Program-made: the position numbers and the translations under genes
Notes under the pieces: generated by a model
Databases searched by the model: none
What the model saw: only the letters and a program-made list of their open reading frames with translations
What the model was told of the DNA's origin: nothing
Assembly: GCA_963707965.1 (NCBI GenBank)
Contig: CAVPRR010000004.1
Coordinates: 434,001 to 498,000 of the forward strand
Direction of reading: 5' to 3'
Source: VRUE01 sp963707965
Lineage (GTDB): Bacteria > Actinomycetota > Thermoleophilia > Solirubrobacterales > 70-9
DNA: 64,000 bases
Shown: positions 34,969 through 42,842 of the stretch, one piece after another
How positions within the stretch are numbered: the first letter of the stretch is position 1
How the letters are laid out: each line of letters opens with the position of its first letter

Positions 34969-37500
34969 ATGGCCGGTTACGACCCGAAGACGATCGAGGC
35001 GAAGTGGCAGCAGCTCTGGGCCGAGGAGCGGACCTGGGAGGTGGCGAACCCGGGGCAGCCCGGCTTCGATGGCGCCAAGCCGAAGTCCTACGTGCTCGAG
35101 ATGCTGCCCTACCCGTCCGGAGAGCCGCACGTCGGACACCTCAAGTGCTACGCGGTCGGTGACGCGATTGCGCACTTCCGCCGCCGTCACGGCTTCGAGG
35201 TGATCCACCCGATGGGCTATGACGCCTTCGGCCTGCCGGCGGAGAACAATGCGATCAAGACGGGCGAGCCGCCCCGCGAAGCGACCGAGCGTTCGATCGC
35301 CTCCTTCCGCCGCCAGTTCCGCGAGTGGGGGATCTCCATCGACTGGTCGCGCGAGCTGGGCACCCATACGCCCGAGTACTACCGCTGGACGCAGTGGATC
35401 TTCCTGCAGCTGCTCGAGCGCGGTCTCGCCTACCGCGCCGAGGCGCCCGTCCAGTGGTGCCCGAAGGACGCCACCGTGCTCGCCAACGAGCAGGTCGTCG
35501 ACGGGCGCTGCGAGCGGTGCGGGACGCCGGTCGAGCAGCGCCGCCTCGAGCAGTGGTTCTTCAGGACCACCGAGTACGCGGAGCGGCTGCTCGCCGACTT
35601 CGACCGCCTCGAGTCCTGGCCCGAGCACGTGGTCACGATGCAGCGCAACTGGATCGGGCGCTCCGAGGGCGCCGAGGTCGTCTTCCGCTGCGAGGAGCTG
35701 GACATCGACTTCCCGGTTTTCACGACGCGGCCGGACACGCTGTTCGGCGCGACGTTCTTCGTTCTCGCCCCCGAGCACCCTGAGCTGGAGCCGCTGGTGG
35801 CGGGCACGCCGGCCGAGCAGGCGGTGCGCGAGTACGTCAACCGGGTGGCCCGCGAGTCGGCCGAGGAGCGCGGCGACGAGGACCGCCCTAAGACCGGCGT
35901 CCCGCTCGGCCGCAGCGTCGTCAACCCGGTCAACGGCGAGGAGATCCCGATGTTCGTCGCCGACTACGTGCTGATGGAGTACGGGACCGGAGCGATCATG
36001 GCGGTGCCCGCCCACGACCAGCGCGACTACGAGTTTGCGAAGGCCTTCGAGCTTCCCGTCAAGAGGGTTATCGAGGGCATCGATCCGGAGCTTGCGCGCG
36101 ACGACGAGGGCCTGCCATACGCCGGCGACGGGTCGATGACCGCATCGGGTCGCTTCGACGGGAAGGGCAACCGGGACGCATATGAGGAGATCGTCGAATG
36201 GCTTGCCGCCGAGGGCCGGGGCAAAGCGTCGGTCAACTACCGGCTCCGCGATTGGCTGGTTTCCCGGCAGCGCTACTGGGGGGCGCCGATCCCGGTCGTC
36301 TACTGCGAGGAGTGCGGGATCGTTCCGGTGCCCGACGACCAGCTCCCTGTCGAGCTGCCGGAGATCGAGGACTACGCGCCGCAGGGGCGCAGCCCTCTGG
36401 CCGCCGCCGAGGAGTGGGTCGGGACCGAGTGCCCACGCTGCGGTGGGCCGGCCCGGCGCGAGACCGACACGATGGACACCTTCGTCGATTCCTCCTGGTA
36501 TTTCATCCGCTACCTCGACCCGCACAATGAGGAGGCCGCCTGGGACCGGGCCGCGGCCGACCACTGGCTGCCCGTCGATCAGTACATCGGTGGGGTGGAG
36601 CACGCGATCCTGCACCTGATGTATGCGCGCTTCTTCACCAAGGCGCTGGCCGACCTCGGCCATCTCGCGGTTCAGGAGCCGTTCGCGAACCTCTTCACGC
36701 AGGGGATGATCACCCGCGACGGGGCGAAGATGTCGAAGTCGAAGGGCAACACGGTCAGTCCGGCCGAGTACGTGGAGCGCTACGGAGCCGACACCGCCCG
36801 CACCTATGTCTGCTTCATGGGCCCCCCGGAGCGTGGGGGCGACTGGTCCGACGAGGGCGTGGAGGGGGTCAATCGCTTCCTCTCCCGCCTCTGGCGGCTG
36901 TGCGAAGAGGTCGAGGGGAGGGACGCCGCCGATCCCGGTCCCGGCGGTGCCGATCCCGGTCCCGGCGGTGCCGATCCCGGTCCCGGCGCCGCCGAGGGTG
37001 ACACCCGCGTTCTGCTCACCAAGGCCCACTGGGCGATCGACAAGGTCACGCGGGACTTCCAGCGCGGCTTCCAGTTCAACACGGCGATCGCCGCGGTGAT
37101 GGAGCTGGTAAACGAGGCCTATCGGGTCAAGGACTCCCTCTACGCCGACCCGGCGGGCACCGCAGCGGTCCGCTTCGCCACCACGACCGCCGCCTCGCTG
37201 ATCTTCCCCTTCGCTCCCCATCTCGGCGCCGAGGTATGGGAGCGCCTGGGCGGCGGGCGTGTCTGGGAGCAGGCGTGGCCGCAGGCCGACCCCGAGCTGC
37301 TGACCGCCGACACGGTGACCCTTGTCGTCCAGGTCAACGGCAGGCTGCGCGACAGGATCGAGGCCCCCGCGGATGCACCGGAGTCGGAGCTCCTCGCCCT
37401 CGCCCGAGAGAGCGAGAAGGTGCGGCGCCACCTCGACGGCAGGGAGGTCCTCAAAGAGGTCGTCGTACCCGGCAAGCTCGTCAATTTGGTCGTGCGCTGA
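34969..37500 (+). CDS. leuS: Leucine-tRNA ligase
   Basis: An 843-residue class I synthetase. The HIGH motif is HVGH in PYPSGEPHVGHLKCYAVGD. The CP1 editing domain follows (FTTRPDTLFGATFFVLAPEH, YGTGAIMAVPAHDQRDYEFA). Two Cys pairs (CEEC and CPRC) lie in the zinc-binding region, and KMSKS is in GAKMSKSKGNTVSP at about residue 586. An unusual Asp/Pro/Gly insert of three tandem DPGPGGA-type units (residues about 655-675) separates the catalytic core from the anticodon-binding helices. The C-terminal extension LVVQVNGRLRDRIEAP is normal. Confidence 0.95.
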   Translation: MAGYDPKTIEAKWQQLWAEERTWEVANPGQPGFDGAKPKSYVLEMLPYPSGEPHVGHLKCYAVGDAIAHFRRRHGFEVIHPMGYDAFGLPAENNAIKTGEPPREATERSIASFRRQFREWGISIDWSRELGTHTPEYYRWTQWIFLQLLERGLAYRAEAPVQWCPKDATVLANEQVVDGRCERCGTPVEQRRLEQWFFRTTEYAERLLADFDRLESWPEHVVTMQRNWIGRSEGAEVVFRCEELDIDFPVFTTRPDTLFGATFFVLAPEHPELEPLVAGTPAEQAVREYVNRVARESAEERGDEDRPKTGVPLGRSVVNPVNGEEIPMFVADYVLMEYGTGAIMAVPAHDQRDYEFAKAFELPVKRVIEGIDPELARDDEGLPYAGDGSMTASGRFDGKGNRDAYEEIVEWLAAEGRGKASVNYRLRDWLVSRQRYWGAPIPVVYCEECGIVPVPDDQLPVELPEIEDYAPQGRSPLAAAEEWVGTECPRCGGPARRETDTMDTFVDSSWYFIRYLDPHNEEAAWDRAAADHWLPVDQYIGGVEHAILHLMYARFFTKALADLGHLAVQEPFANLFTQGMITRDGAKMSKSKGNTVSPAEYVERYGADTARTYVCFMGPPERGGDWSDEGVEGVNRFLSRLWRLCEEVEGRDAADPGPGGADPGPGGADPGPGAAEGDTRVLLTKAHWAIDKVTRDFQRGFQFNTAIAAVMELVNEAYRVKDSLYADPAGTAAVRFATTTAASLIFPFAPHLGAEVWERLGGGRVWEQAWPQADPELLTADTVTLVVQVNGRLRDRIEAPADAPESELLALARESEKVRRHLDGREVLKEVVVPGKLVNLVVR
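36931..36993 (+). repeat. Three 21-bp tandem repeats inside leuS
   Basis: Units at 36931-36951, 36952-36972 and 36973-36993 each begin gatcccggtcccggcg. The first two are identical and the third differs at two bases. They encode DPGPGGA twice and DPGPGAA once. Confidence 0.9.
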
Positions 37501-37523
37501 GACCCGCCGCGGCCTGAGTCTGC

Positions 37524-37529
37524 TAGAAA
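37524..37529 (+). promoter_or_regulatory. Weak candidate -10 element (TAGAAA) of the cupin gene
   Basis: TAGAAA ends 8 nt before ATG 37538. It lacks the final T of TAnnnT, so it is a weak call. Confidence 0.25.
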
Positions 37530-37537
37530 GCCCCCGC

Positions 37538-37936
37538 ATGCTGGTCAGGCGCCTCGCAGAAGCTCCCGTGGAGGAGTGGCACCGGCTCCGGTCCCACGTT
37601 CTCATGGACGCCGGGGAACTGGGCTCCCGCAACATGTCCGTGATCTGGCTTGAGATCCCGGGCGGGGCGGAGCAAACGCTGCGATCCCATGAGGAGGCTG
37701 AGCAGGTCTACGTCGTGGTGCGAGGCGCCGGCACGATGTCGGTGGCCGGCGACACACAGCCCGTGGGGGAGGGCGACCTGATCCTGGTTCCCCCCGCCAC
37801 CGAACATTCGATCGCCAACGACGGCGAGGATGCGATGGCCTGCATCTCCGTCCAGTCGCCGCCGGTCGCCGTCGCGGAGCTGTTCGGCGGGCAGATGGCC
37901 GAAGTCGCCGGCTACGACGACGACGACGAAGACTAG
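37538..37936 (+). CDS. Cupin-domain protein
   Basis: A 132-residue single-cupin protein. The first cupin motif is in TLRSHEEAEQVYVVVRGAGTM (H-x-E-x-E-x-V-Y-x-V-x-x-G), and the second in EGDLILVPPATEHSIANDG (G-D-x-x-x-x-P-x-x-x-x-H). Metal ligands His, Glu and the late His are present. The C-terminus is a short acidic tail (DDDDED). The ligand or reaction is unknown. It lies between leuS and comEA, downstream of leuS by 37 nt. Confidence 0.85.
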   Translation: MLVRRLAEAPVEEWHRLRSHVLMDAGELGSRNMSVIWLEIPGGAEQTLRSHEEAEQVYVVVRGAGTMSVAGDTQPVGEGDLILVPPATEHSIANDGEDAMACISVQSPPVAVAELFGGQMAEVAGYDDDDED

Positions 37937-38039
37937 GGGCCCCGTCCGAAGAGACTGACACGGATCGTTTGCAGTTCTGTGTCTGACTTTCCCCTTTGTG
38001 CGCGCCATTTTTGGGGACCCCCCTGCCAGGGTCCGAGGC

Positions 38040-38633
38040 GTGCCCGATCTCAGCAGGTCCCAGCTGGTTGTCTACGGGGCTGTTGCCGTGGCGTTGCTGC
38101 TCGTCGGGGCGAGGGCGATCCGCGCTGACGGGAGCGGCGGTCCGTCCCACTCGGCGCTCCCGCCGGCGGGCTCGGTGGCCGGCGACGGCTTCAGCCTCAG
38201 CAGCACCAGCGGCGATGTCGTCGTCGACGTTGCCGGGGCGGTGCAGCGGCCCGGCGTGTACCGGCTACCCGCCGGGGCAAGGGTGATCGATGCGCTGCGC
38301 CGGGCGGGCGGCCCGGCGGCCGGGGCGCAGCTGGAGGCGATCAACCGGGCTGCACTGCTGACCGACGGGCAACAGGTCGTCGTCCCCGAGCGGGGCCCGG
38401 GCGGGGTCGTCGCCGGTGTGGCTGGGGCGACGGCGGAAGACGGCCCGATCAGCCTTGGCGGCGCGACCCTAGAGCAGCTCGACACGATTGACGGCATCGG
38501 GCCGACGACAGCGCAGAAGATCATCGAATTCCGCGACCTGCACGGTGGTCTCGCATCGGTCGAGCAGCTCGACGACGTGAGCGGGATCGGTCCGGCGACG
38601 ATGGAGTCGCTGCGCTCCCGCCTCCAGCCCTAG
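38040..38633 (+). CDS. comEA: Competence protein ComEA (SLBB and helix-hairpin-helix DNA-binding protein)
   Basis: About 197 residues with one N-terminal membrane anchor (QLVVYGAVAVALLLVGARAI), an SLBB domain (VVVDVAGAVQRPGVYRLPAG, ARVIDALRRAGG) and a C-terminal tandem helix-hairpin-helix (LEQLDTIDGIGPTTAQKIIE ... VEQLDDVSGIGPATMESL). It binds incoming double-stranded DNA outside the membrane. GTG 38040 gives the usual N-terminus; GTG 37998 would add 14 residues. comEC follows 9 nt later. Confidence 0.9.
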   Translation: MPDLSRSQLVVYGAVAVALLLVGARAIRADGSGGPSHSALPPAGSVAGDGFSLSSTSGDVVVDVAGAVQRPGVYRLPAGARVIDALRRAGGPAAGAQLEAINRAALLTDGQQVVVPERGPGGVVAGVAGATAEDGPISLGGATLEQLDTIDGIGPTTAQKIIEFRDLHGGLASVEQLDDVSGIGPATMESLRSRLQP

Positions 38634-38642
38634 CGCCCACGG

Positions 38643-40532
38643 ATGCGCGAGTCGCGACCGCCGGTGCTCCTCGTGCTCGGCGTCGCCGCTGTCGCCGCCC
38701 TTGCACTGACCCACGCCGGCTCGATCCGCGAGCGCGCCGAGGCGGCGATGGGCAGGGGCATGCCGGCGCGGGAGGCCGCGCTTGCACGCAGCTTCGTGCT
38801 CGGGGCGGACGAGCGGATCGACGAGCGCACGAGGGAGAGCTTCCGCCGTTCCGGCCTCAGCCACCTGCTGGCGGTTTCCGGGCAAAACGTCGCGCTGCTT
38901 GCCCTGCTGGCGTTGCCCGTGCTGGCGGCGCTTGGCATCCCGTTTCGTGCGCGACTGATCTGGGTTCTGGGTCTGATCGTCGTCTACGTCTCCCTGGCCG
39001 GAGCGGATCCGTCGATTCAGAGAGCCGGGGTGATGGGCGCCCTGACGGTGCTGGCGACGCTGGTCGGGCGGCGGCCCTCCAGCTTCTATGCCCTGGCGCT
39101 GGCTGCGATCGTCACCCTCGCCGTCAACCCACGGATCGCCGCCGATATCGGTTGGCAGCTCAGCTTCGCCGCGGTGCTGGGGATACTTCTGCTTGCCGGC
39201 GCGCTTCGGGAAGCGATCACGGCACGGATCGGGGCCCGCGCCTGGCGGCGCGCGCTCGCAGACGGCGCCGCCATCACGGTGGCCGCGACGATTGCGACCG
39301 CCCCGCTGATTGCGTACCACTTCGGTGCGCTGTCGAGCACGACGCTGCTGGCGAACCTGCTCGCACTGCCGGCGGTGGCGCCGGCGATGTGGCTGGGAAT
39401 GCTCGTCGCCGCGGCGGGTCAGGTTCCGGGCTTTCCGGTCGAGGTTCTAAATCAACTCAATGCCCTTCTACTTGGCTACATCGGACAGGTGGCCACGTGG
39501 TGTGGCCGGCCAAGCTGGGCCTACCTCCATGTGCGAATGGGAGGCGGCGGGCTGGCGGTGTCCTATCTGGGGCTTTCCGTCGCCGCCCTCCTTGCGATGC
39601 GCATCGCACGCCGGCGGCGGCTCTCCGCACTGCGCAGGCGGGGCAGGGCCGCCGCTTGGCCGAAGCGTCGCGTGGGCCGCGACTCTTCGCGCCAGCCGCG
39701 GAACGTCGTGCTGGTGCTTGCGGTTGGTGGCGCGGTGCTCGCGGTCGCGTGGGGGCTCCTCGCGCCGACCGGGGGCCCTACCCCTGAACCGCCGCGCGGG
39801 CTGCGGGTCTCGGTCCTCGATGTGGGCCAGGGCGACGCGATTCTGCTGCAGCCGGCCGGCGGCGCGGCGATCCTGGTCGACGGTGGGCCACCGGGTGGCG
39901 ACCTCGCGGCGAAGCTCCGTCTCGCCGGGGTTGAGCGCCTCGGTGCGGCGGTTATCACACATGACCAGACCGACCACGCGGGCGGAGTAGTCGAGCTGCT
40001 CGGATGGATGCCGGTTCAACGGCTTCTCTACGCGGTGCTGGACCGGCGCACCATCGCCGCGATCCGCGACGCCGGGGCGGTCCCCGCCCGCATCTCCGCC
40101 GGGACCGAGCTGCGCTCCGGCCGGCTGCGCCTCGACGTGCTGTGGCCGCCGGCGGAGCTGCTGGCGGGGTCCCATTCCGGTGAGGACCCCAATCGTCTGG
40201 CGATCGTGATGCTCGCTCGTTGGCGTGACTTCTCGATCCTGCTCACGGCCGATGCCGAGGCGGAGGCGACGCCGATCGGAAGCGGGCCGATCGACGTGCT
40301 CAAGGTTGCCCACCACGGCAGCGATGACGCCGGGCTTGGCAATCTCCTCGAGCGCACCGAGCCGAGGCTCGCGATCATCTCGGTTGGCGAGAGCAACCCA
40401 TTCGGCCACCCCACGGCTGCCACGCTGGCTACGCTCGCCTCGCACGGAGTTCGCACCCTGCGCACCGATCGCGACGGGACCGTCGTACTCGATGTCCATC
40501 GGGCCTCGATTCGCGTCAGCACCGCGGGCTGA
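38643..40532 (+). CDS. comEC: DNA uptake channel ComEC (competence domain plus metallo-beta-lactamase-like domain)
   Basis: A 629-residue protein, shorter than the typical 700-800. Residues about 60-330 are the competence membrane domain (HLLAVSGQNVALLALLALPV, then AGADPSIQRAGVMGAL and IAADIGWQLSFAAVLGILLL). Residues about 390-629 are a metallo-hydrolase domain with LDVGQGDAILL, the metal motif THDQTDHAGG (HxxxDH, with Asp and Gln replacing the first spaced His) and VAHHGSDDAGL. The N-terminal OB-fold and helix region common in ComEC is mostly missing. It carries single-stranded DNA across the membrane. Confidence 0.92.
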   Translation: MRESRPPVLLVLGVAAVAALALTHAGSIRERAEAAMGRGMPAREAALARSFVLGADERIDERTRESFRRSGLSHLLAVSGQNVALLALLALPVLAALGIPFRARLIWVLGLIVVYVSLAGADPSIQRAGVMGALTVLATLVGRRPSSFYALALAAIVTLAVNPRIAADIGWQLSFAAVLGILLLAGALREAITARIGARAWRRALADGAAITVAATIATAPLIAYHFGALSSTTLLANLLALPAVAPAMWLGMLVAAAGQVPGFPVEVLNQLNALLLGYIGQVATWCGRPSWAYLHVRMGGGGLAVSYLGLSVAALLAMRIARRRRLSALRRRGRAAAWPKRRVGRDSSRQPRNVVLVLAVGGAVLAVAWGLLAPTGGPTPEPPRGLRVSVLDVGQGDAILLQPAGGAAILVDGGPPGGDLAAKLRLAGVERLGAAVITHDQTDHAGGVVELLGWMPVQRLLYAVLDRRTIAAIRDAGAVPARISAGTELRSGRLRLDVLWPPAELLAGSHSGEDPNRLAIVMLARWRDFSILLTADAEAEATPIGSGPIDVLKVAHHGSDDAGLGNLLERTEPRLAIISVGESNPFGHPTAATLATLASHGVRTLRTDRDGTVVLDVHRASIRVSTAG

Positions 40533-40547
40533 CGGCCTCGCATCGAT

Positions 40548-40594
40548 GGACGCTTCTTCGCCGTATTGGCACGTCTCCGCACCGCGAAGCGTCC
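40548..40594. repeat. Inverted repeat after comEC
   Basis: GGACGCTTC (40548-40556) and GAAGCGTCC (40586-40594) are perfect 9-bp arms with a 29-nt loop, 16 nt after the comEC stop. There is no T-run. It may end the com transcript or structure the leader of the next gene. The rest of the gap to 40716 shows a TTGACA at 40623 but no matching -10, and nothing else I recognise. Confidence 0.45.
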
Positions 40595-40716
40595 GCCGCG
40601 GCCAGGCGTGCATGGAGGGGAATTGACATGGGTTCTAAACGAATCGCCGAGTCAAAAGTGGGGTTTCCAGCGCCCTGCGCTTTCGCCCACAGTCTCCCCG
40701 GCCGATGGCCGTATAG

Positions 40717-41475
40717 GTGCGCTACAGGTTCGGACAGCAGGTACTGCGACGGATCCCCAGGCCGAGCGTCCTTGGCGACGGCATGCTGGAGCGCGCTCGG
40801 AGCACTTCGCTGGCCCTTCTCGGGGTCACCGCGGCGGTCGGACTCGCGACAATCGCCATGGTCCTGCGGCAGGAGTGGCCGGCGGTTGTCGGCAGCCCCA
40901 TTCCCAATGCACCGTCGCAACAGGAGGCCGTCGGAGGTGCGACCAGGGCAGCCGACGCGAAGACGGCCGGTGGGGCGGTGGCGCATACCCGTGCGGCGAG
41001 CCATCCGGCTGCGGGCAGCCCGCGCGACCGGGCGCAACAGCCGGAGGGCGGTGCCGATTCGCCCGCCGGCTCGGCTCCGGCCGAACCGAACGAGTTCGTG
41101 GTTACGCCGGCTGCCCCGGTCAAGAAGCCGGGCAAAGGCGGTTCGCACAGGACCCCCGCGCATGAAGGCCCCGAGCCGGCCGCCCCGAGTCCGCAGGCGA
41201 TCACCGTTGCTGCTCCGACCACGTCGCCTCCGTCGCAGGCCGAATCCCAGCCGGAACCCGAGCCATCGCCGGCGCCGCCCGCCACCACCTCCGGGGCCCC
41301 GCCCTCCGAGTCATATGTCCCCGAATGGAGCAATGGCCATGGCCACGCCTACGGCCGCGCCGACCACGACTCGGGCGACCACGACTCCGGCAGCCACGAC
41401 TGGGGCGACGATGACTACGGCAGCCACGACTCAGGCAGCCACGACTCAGGCAACCACCACTCGGGGGACCGATAG
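40717..41475 (+). CDS. Membrane-anchored low-complexity protein with His/Asp pentapeptide repeats
   Basis: A 252-residue protein, not recognised. A basic start (GTG 40717; ATG 40783 is an alternative) leads to one hydrophobic segment at about 28-48 (STSLALLGVTAAVGLATIAM). A long Ala/Pro/Glu-rich disordered region follows. The last 38 residues hold seven pentapeptides of the form [DSN]-H-D-[SWY]-G. The topology suggests a signal-anchored extracellular protein with a His/Asp-rich tail that could bind divalent metal. It lies between the com genes and holA on the same strand. Confidence 0.65.
   Translation: MRYRFGQQVLRRIPRPSVLGDGMLERARSTSLALLGVTAAVGLATIAMVLRQEWPAVVGSPIPNAPSQQEAVGGATRAADAKTAGGAVAHTRAASHPAAGSPRDRAQQPEGGADSPAGSAPAEPNEFVVTPAAPVKKPGKGGSHRTPAHEGPEPAAPSPQAITVAAPTTSPPSQAESQPEPEPSPAPPATTSGAPPSESYVPEWSNGHGHAYGRADHDSGDHDSGSHDWGDDDYGSHDSGSHDSGNHHSGDR
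41362..41466 (+). repeat. Seven imperfect 15-bp repeats encoding xHDSG pentapeptides
   Basis: Seven consecutive 15-bp units encode DHDSG, DHDSG, SHDWG, DDDYG, SHDSG, SHDSG and NHHSG, at the C-terminus of the low-complexity protein. Confidence 0.85.
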
Positions 41476-41547
41476 CGGAAATACGCCCGTCGCGTCGATC
41501 GTCCCTCGGCACGTCCTTGGCCGGTACCGAGGAGGCGATACGGGGAA

Positions 41548-41553
41548 TAGAGT
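41548..41553 (+). promoter_or_regulatory. Candidate leaderless -10 element (TAGAGT) of holA
   Basis: TAGAGT ends 6 nt before the holA ATG at 41560. A GAGGAGG further upstream (41529-41535) is too far to act as a Shine-Dalgarno. Confidence 0.45.
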
Positions 41554-41559
41554 CGTCCC

Positions 41560-42543
41560 ATGGCCGAAGAGATGCACACCCTCTACCTGTTCGCCGGCAC
41601 GGATGGGGCAAAGATCGACGCGACGCGTGCCCGCCTGCGCAGCCGGGCCGAAGGCGAGGGCGGTACCGCCTCGCTCCAGGTGCTCGAGCCGAGCGAGGGT
41701 CGCGGCGCGCCCGACCACGAGGCGCTGCTCGGCGCAATCCCGGCGCTGTCGCTGACCGAGGCGCGCCGCTACCTGCTGGTCGATGGCGTGGAGCGCTGGG
41801 GCAGCCGGCAGCTGGAGGCGGTTGCCGCGGCGCTCGCTGATATTCCCCCGGACCTGACGGTGGTCCTGATCGCCCGTGCGAAGGCGCCGGCAAAGCTGGC
41901 CCGCGCGGTCAAAGCGGCAAAGGGCGAGATCCACGAATTCGAGGCGCCGAAGGCGAGGGACATGCCGCGAGTCCTGGTTGCCGATGCCAAACGGCTCGGA
42001 TTCCGCCTCGAACCGGCTGCCGCCCGGATGCTGGTCGATCGGATGGGGGCCAACCCCCTGCGCCTGCAGCTCGAGCTGGAGCGCCTCTCCCTCTGGGCGG
42101 GTGAGGGAGGGGAGGTGACGGCTGACGCTCTCGCTGCGATGACCACGGACACGTCGGAGGCGGTGGTCTGGGCACTCTCCGATGCCCTGCTCGAGCGCGA
42201 TTCCCGCCGCGCCATGTCGATCGCCGAGCGGCTGATCTCACAGGGTGAGAACGTCACCGGCATCGTCTATGGCCTGGCGTCGCGCCTTCGCAAGGCGTGC
42301 GCGGCCCTCGCCCAGCTCGAGGACGGCGTTCCACCCAAGCAGGTCGAGTCGAGCCTTGGGATGCACCCCTACGCGGCGCGCCAGCTGATCGCGAGGTTGC
42401 GGGGGCTCGAGCTTGGTGAGCTGCACGAGGCAACCGGGGCTCTCGCCGACCTCGAGGTGTGGTGTCGCGGGGGCACGGACTACGGGGATGCGCTGGCCCT
42501 GACGCTGGCGCTCCGCCGCGCCACGGGTGCCGGGGTGGCCTAG
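41560..42543 (+). CDS. holA: DNA polymerase III subunit delta
   Basis: A 327-residue clamp-loader subunit. The weak N-terminal AAA+ fold (YLFAGTDGAKIDATRARLRS, YLLVDGVERWG) lacks a Walker A motif, as expected for delta. The middle lid domain and C-terminal helices include QGENVTGIVYGLASRLRKAC and LGMHPYAARQLIARLRGLEL, the best family signatures. It opens the beta sliding clamp in replication. It is followed by rpsT on the opposite strand, a very common bacterial arrangement; the two stop codons share the CTAG at 42540-42543. Confidence 0.93.
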   Translation: MAEEMHTLYLFAGTDGAKIDATRARLRSRAEGEGGTASLQVLEPSEGRGAPDHEALLGAIPALSLTEARRYLLVDGVERWGSRQLEAVAAALADIPPDLTVVLIARAKAPAKLARAVKAAKGEIHEFEAPKARDMPRVLVADAKRLGFRLEPAAARMLVDRMGANPLRLQLELERLSLWAGEGGEVTADALAAMTTDTSEAVVWALSDALLERDSRRAMSIAERLISQGENVTGIVYGLASRLRKACAALAQLEDGVPPKQVESSLGMHPYAARQLIARLRGLELGELHEATGALADLEVWCRGGTDYGDALALTLALRRATGAGVA

Positions 42544-42806
42544 GCGGCTGAGCCGGAGGCGATGCGGGCAGCCCGCGCCTTCTTGCGGGCACCGGTGTTC
42601 TTGTGCAGCGCCCCCTTCTGCACGGCCTTGTCGATTCGCGAGACGAGCGAGCGGTGCTCGCTCTGGATGGTGGCTGCATCGCCGGCCTCGACGGCGCTTT
42701 CGAGGCGCCGGAAGTGGGTCTTCACCGTGCTCGTCAGGAGCCGGTTCTCGGTTCGCTCACGCTGACTGCGTAGGATCCGCTTCTTCTGTGAGGCTATGTT
42801 GGCCAT
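42540..42806 (-). CDS. rpsT: Ribosomal protein S20
   Basis: An 88-residue basic helical protein with the S20 start MANIASQKKRILRSQRERTE, then TSTVKTHFRRLESAV and the C-terminal KAVQKGALHKNTGARKKARA. It binds 16S rRNA. It is transcribed leftward and is divergent from murJ with only 36 nt between start codons. Confidence 0.96.
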   Translation of the reverse strand: MANIASQKKRILRSQRERTENRLLTSTVKTHFRRLESAVEAGDAATIQSEHRSLVSRIDKAVQKGALHKNTGARKKARAARIASGSAA

Positions 42807-42821
42807 GTTTCGGGCGGCCGA

Positions 42822-42827
42822 CTATAC
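42822..42827 (-). promoter_or_regulatory. Candidate -10 element (TATAGT) of rpsT, overlapping the divergent murJ promoter region
   Basis: TATAGT on the minus strand ends 15 nt before the rpsT ATG at 42806. On the plus strand the same bases give TATACC 13 nt before the murJ TTG. The two genes must share promoter DNA. Confidence 0.4.
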
Positions 42828-42842
42828 CGAGTGAGATAGAGC

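Noticed and set aside
34807..37635. A minus-strand open frame of about 940 codons opposite leuS
   Set aside because: It mirrors leuS codon positions, has no recognisable domain and even contains mirrored copies of the leuS 21-bp repeats. LeuS on the plus strand is unmistakable.
40595..40716. A riboswitch in the leader of the His/Asp-repeat gene
   Set aside because: I compared it by eye with cyclic-di-GMP-type and cyclic-di-AMP-type cores and found no convincing match; only a short GGCC-GAT-GGCC hairpin is present.
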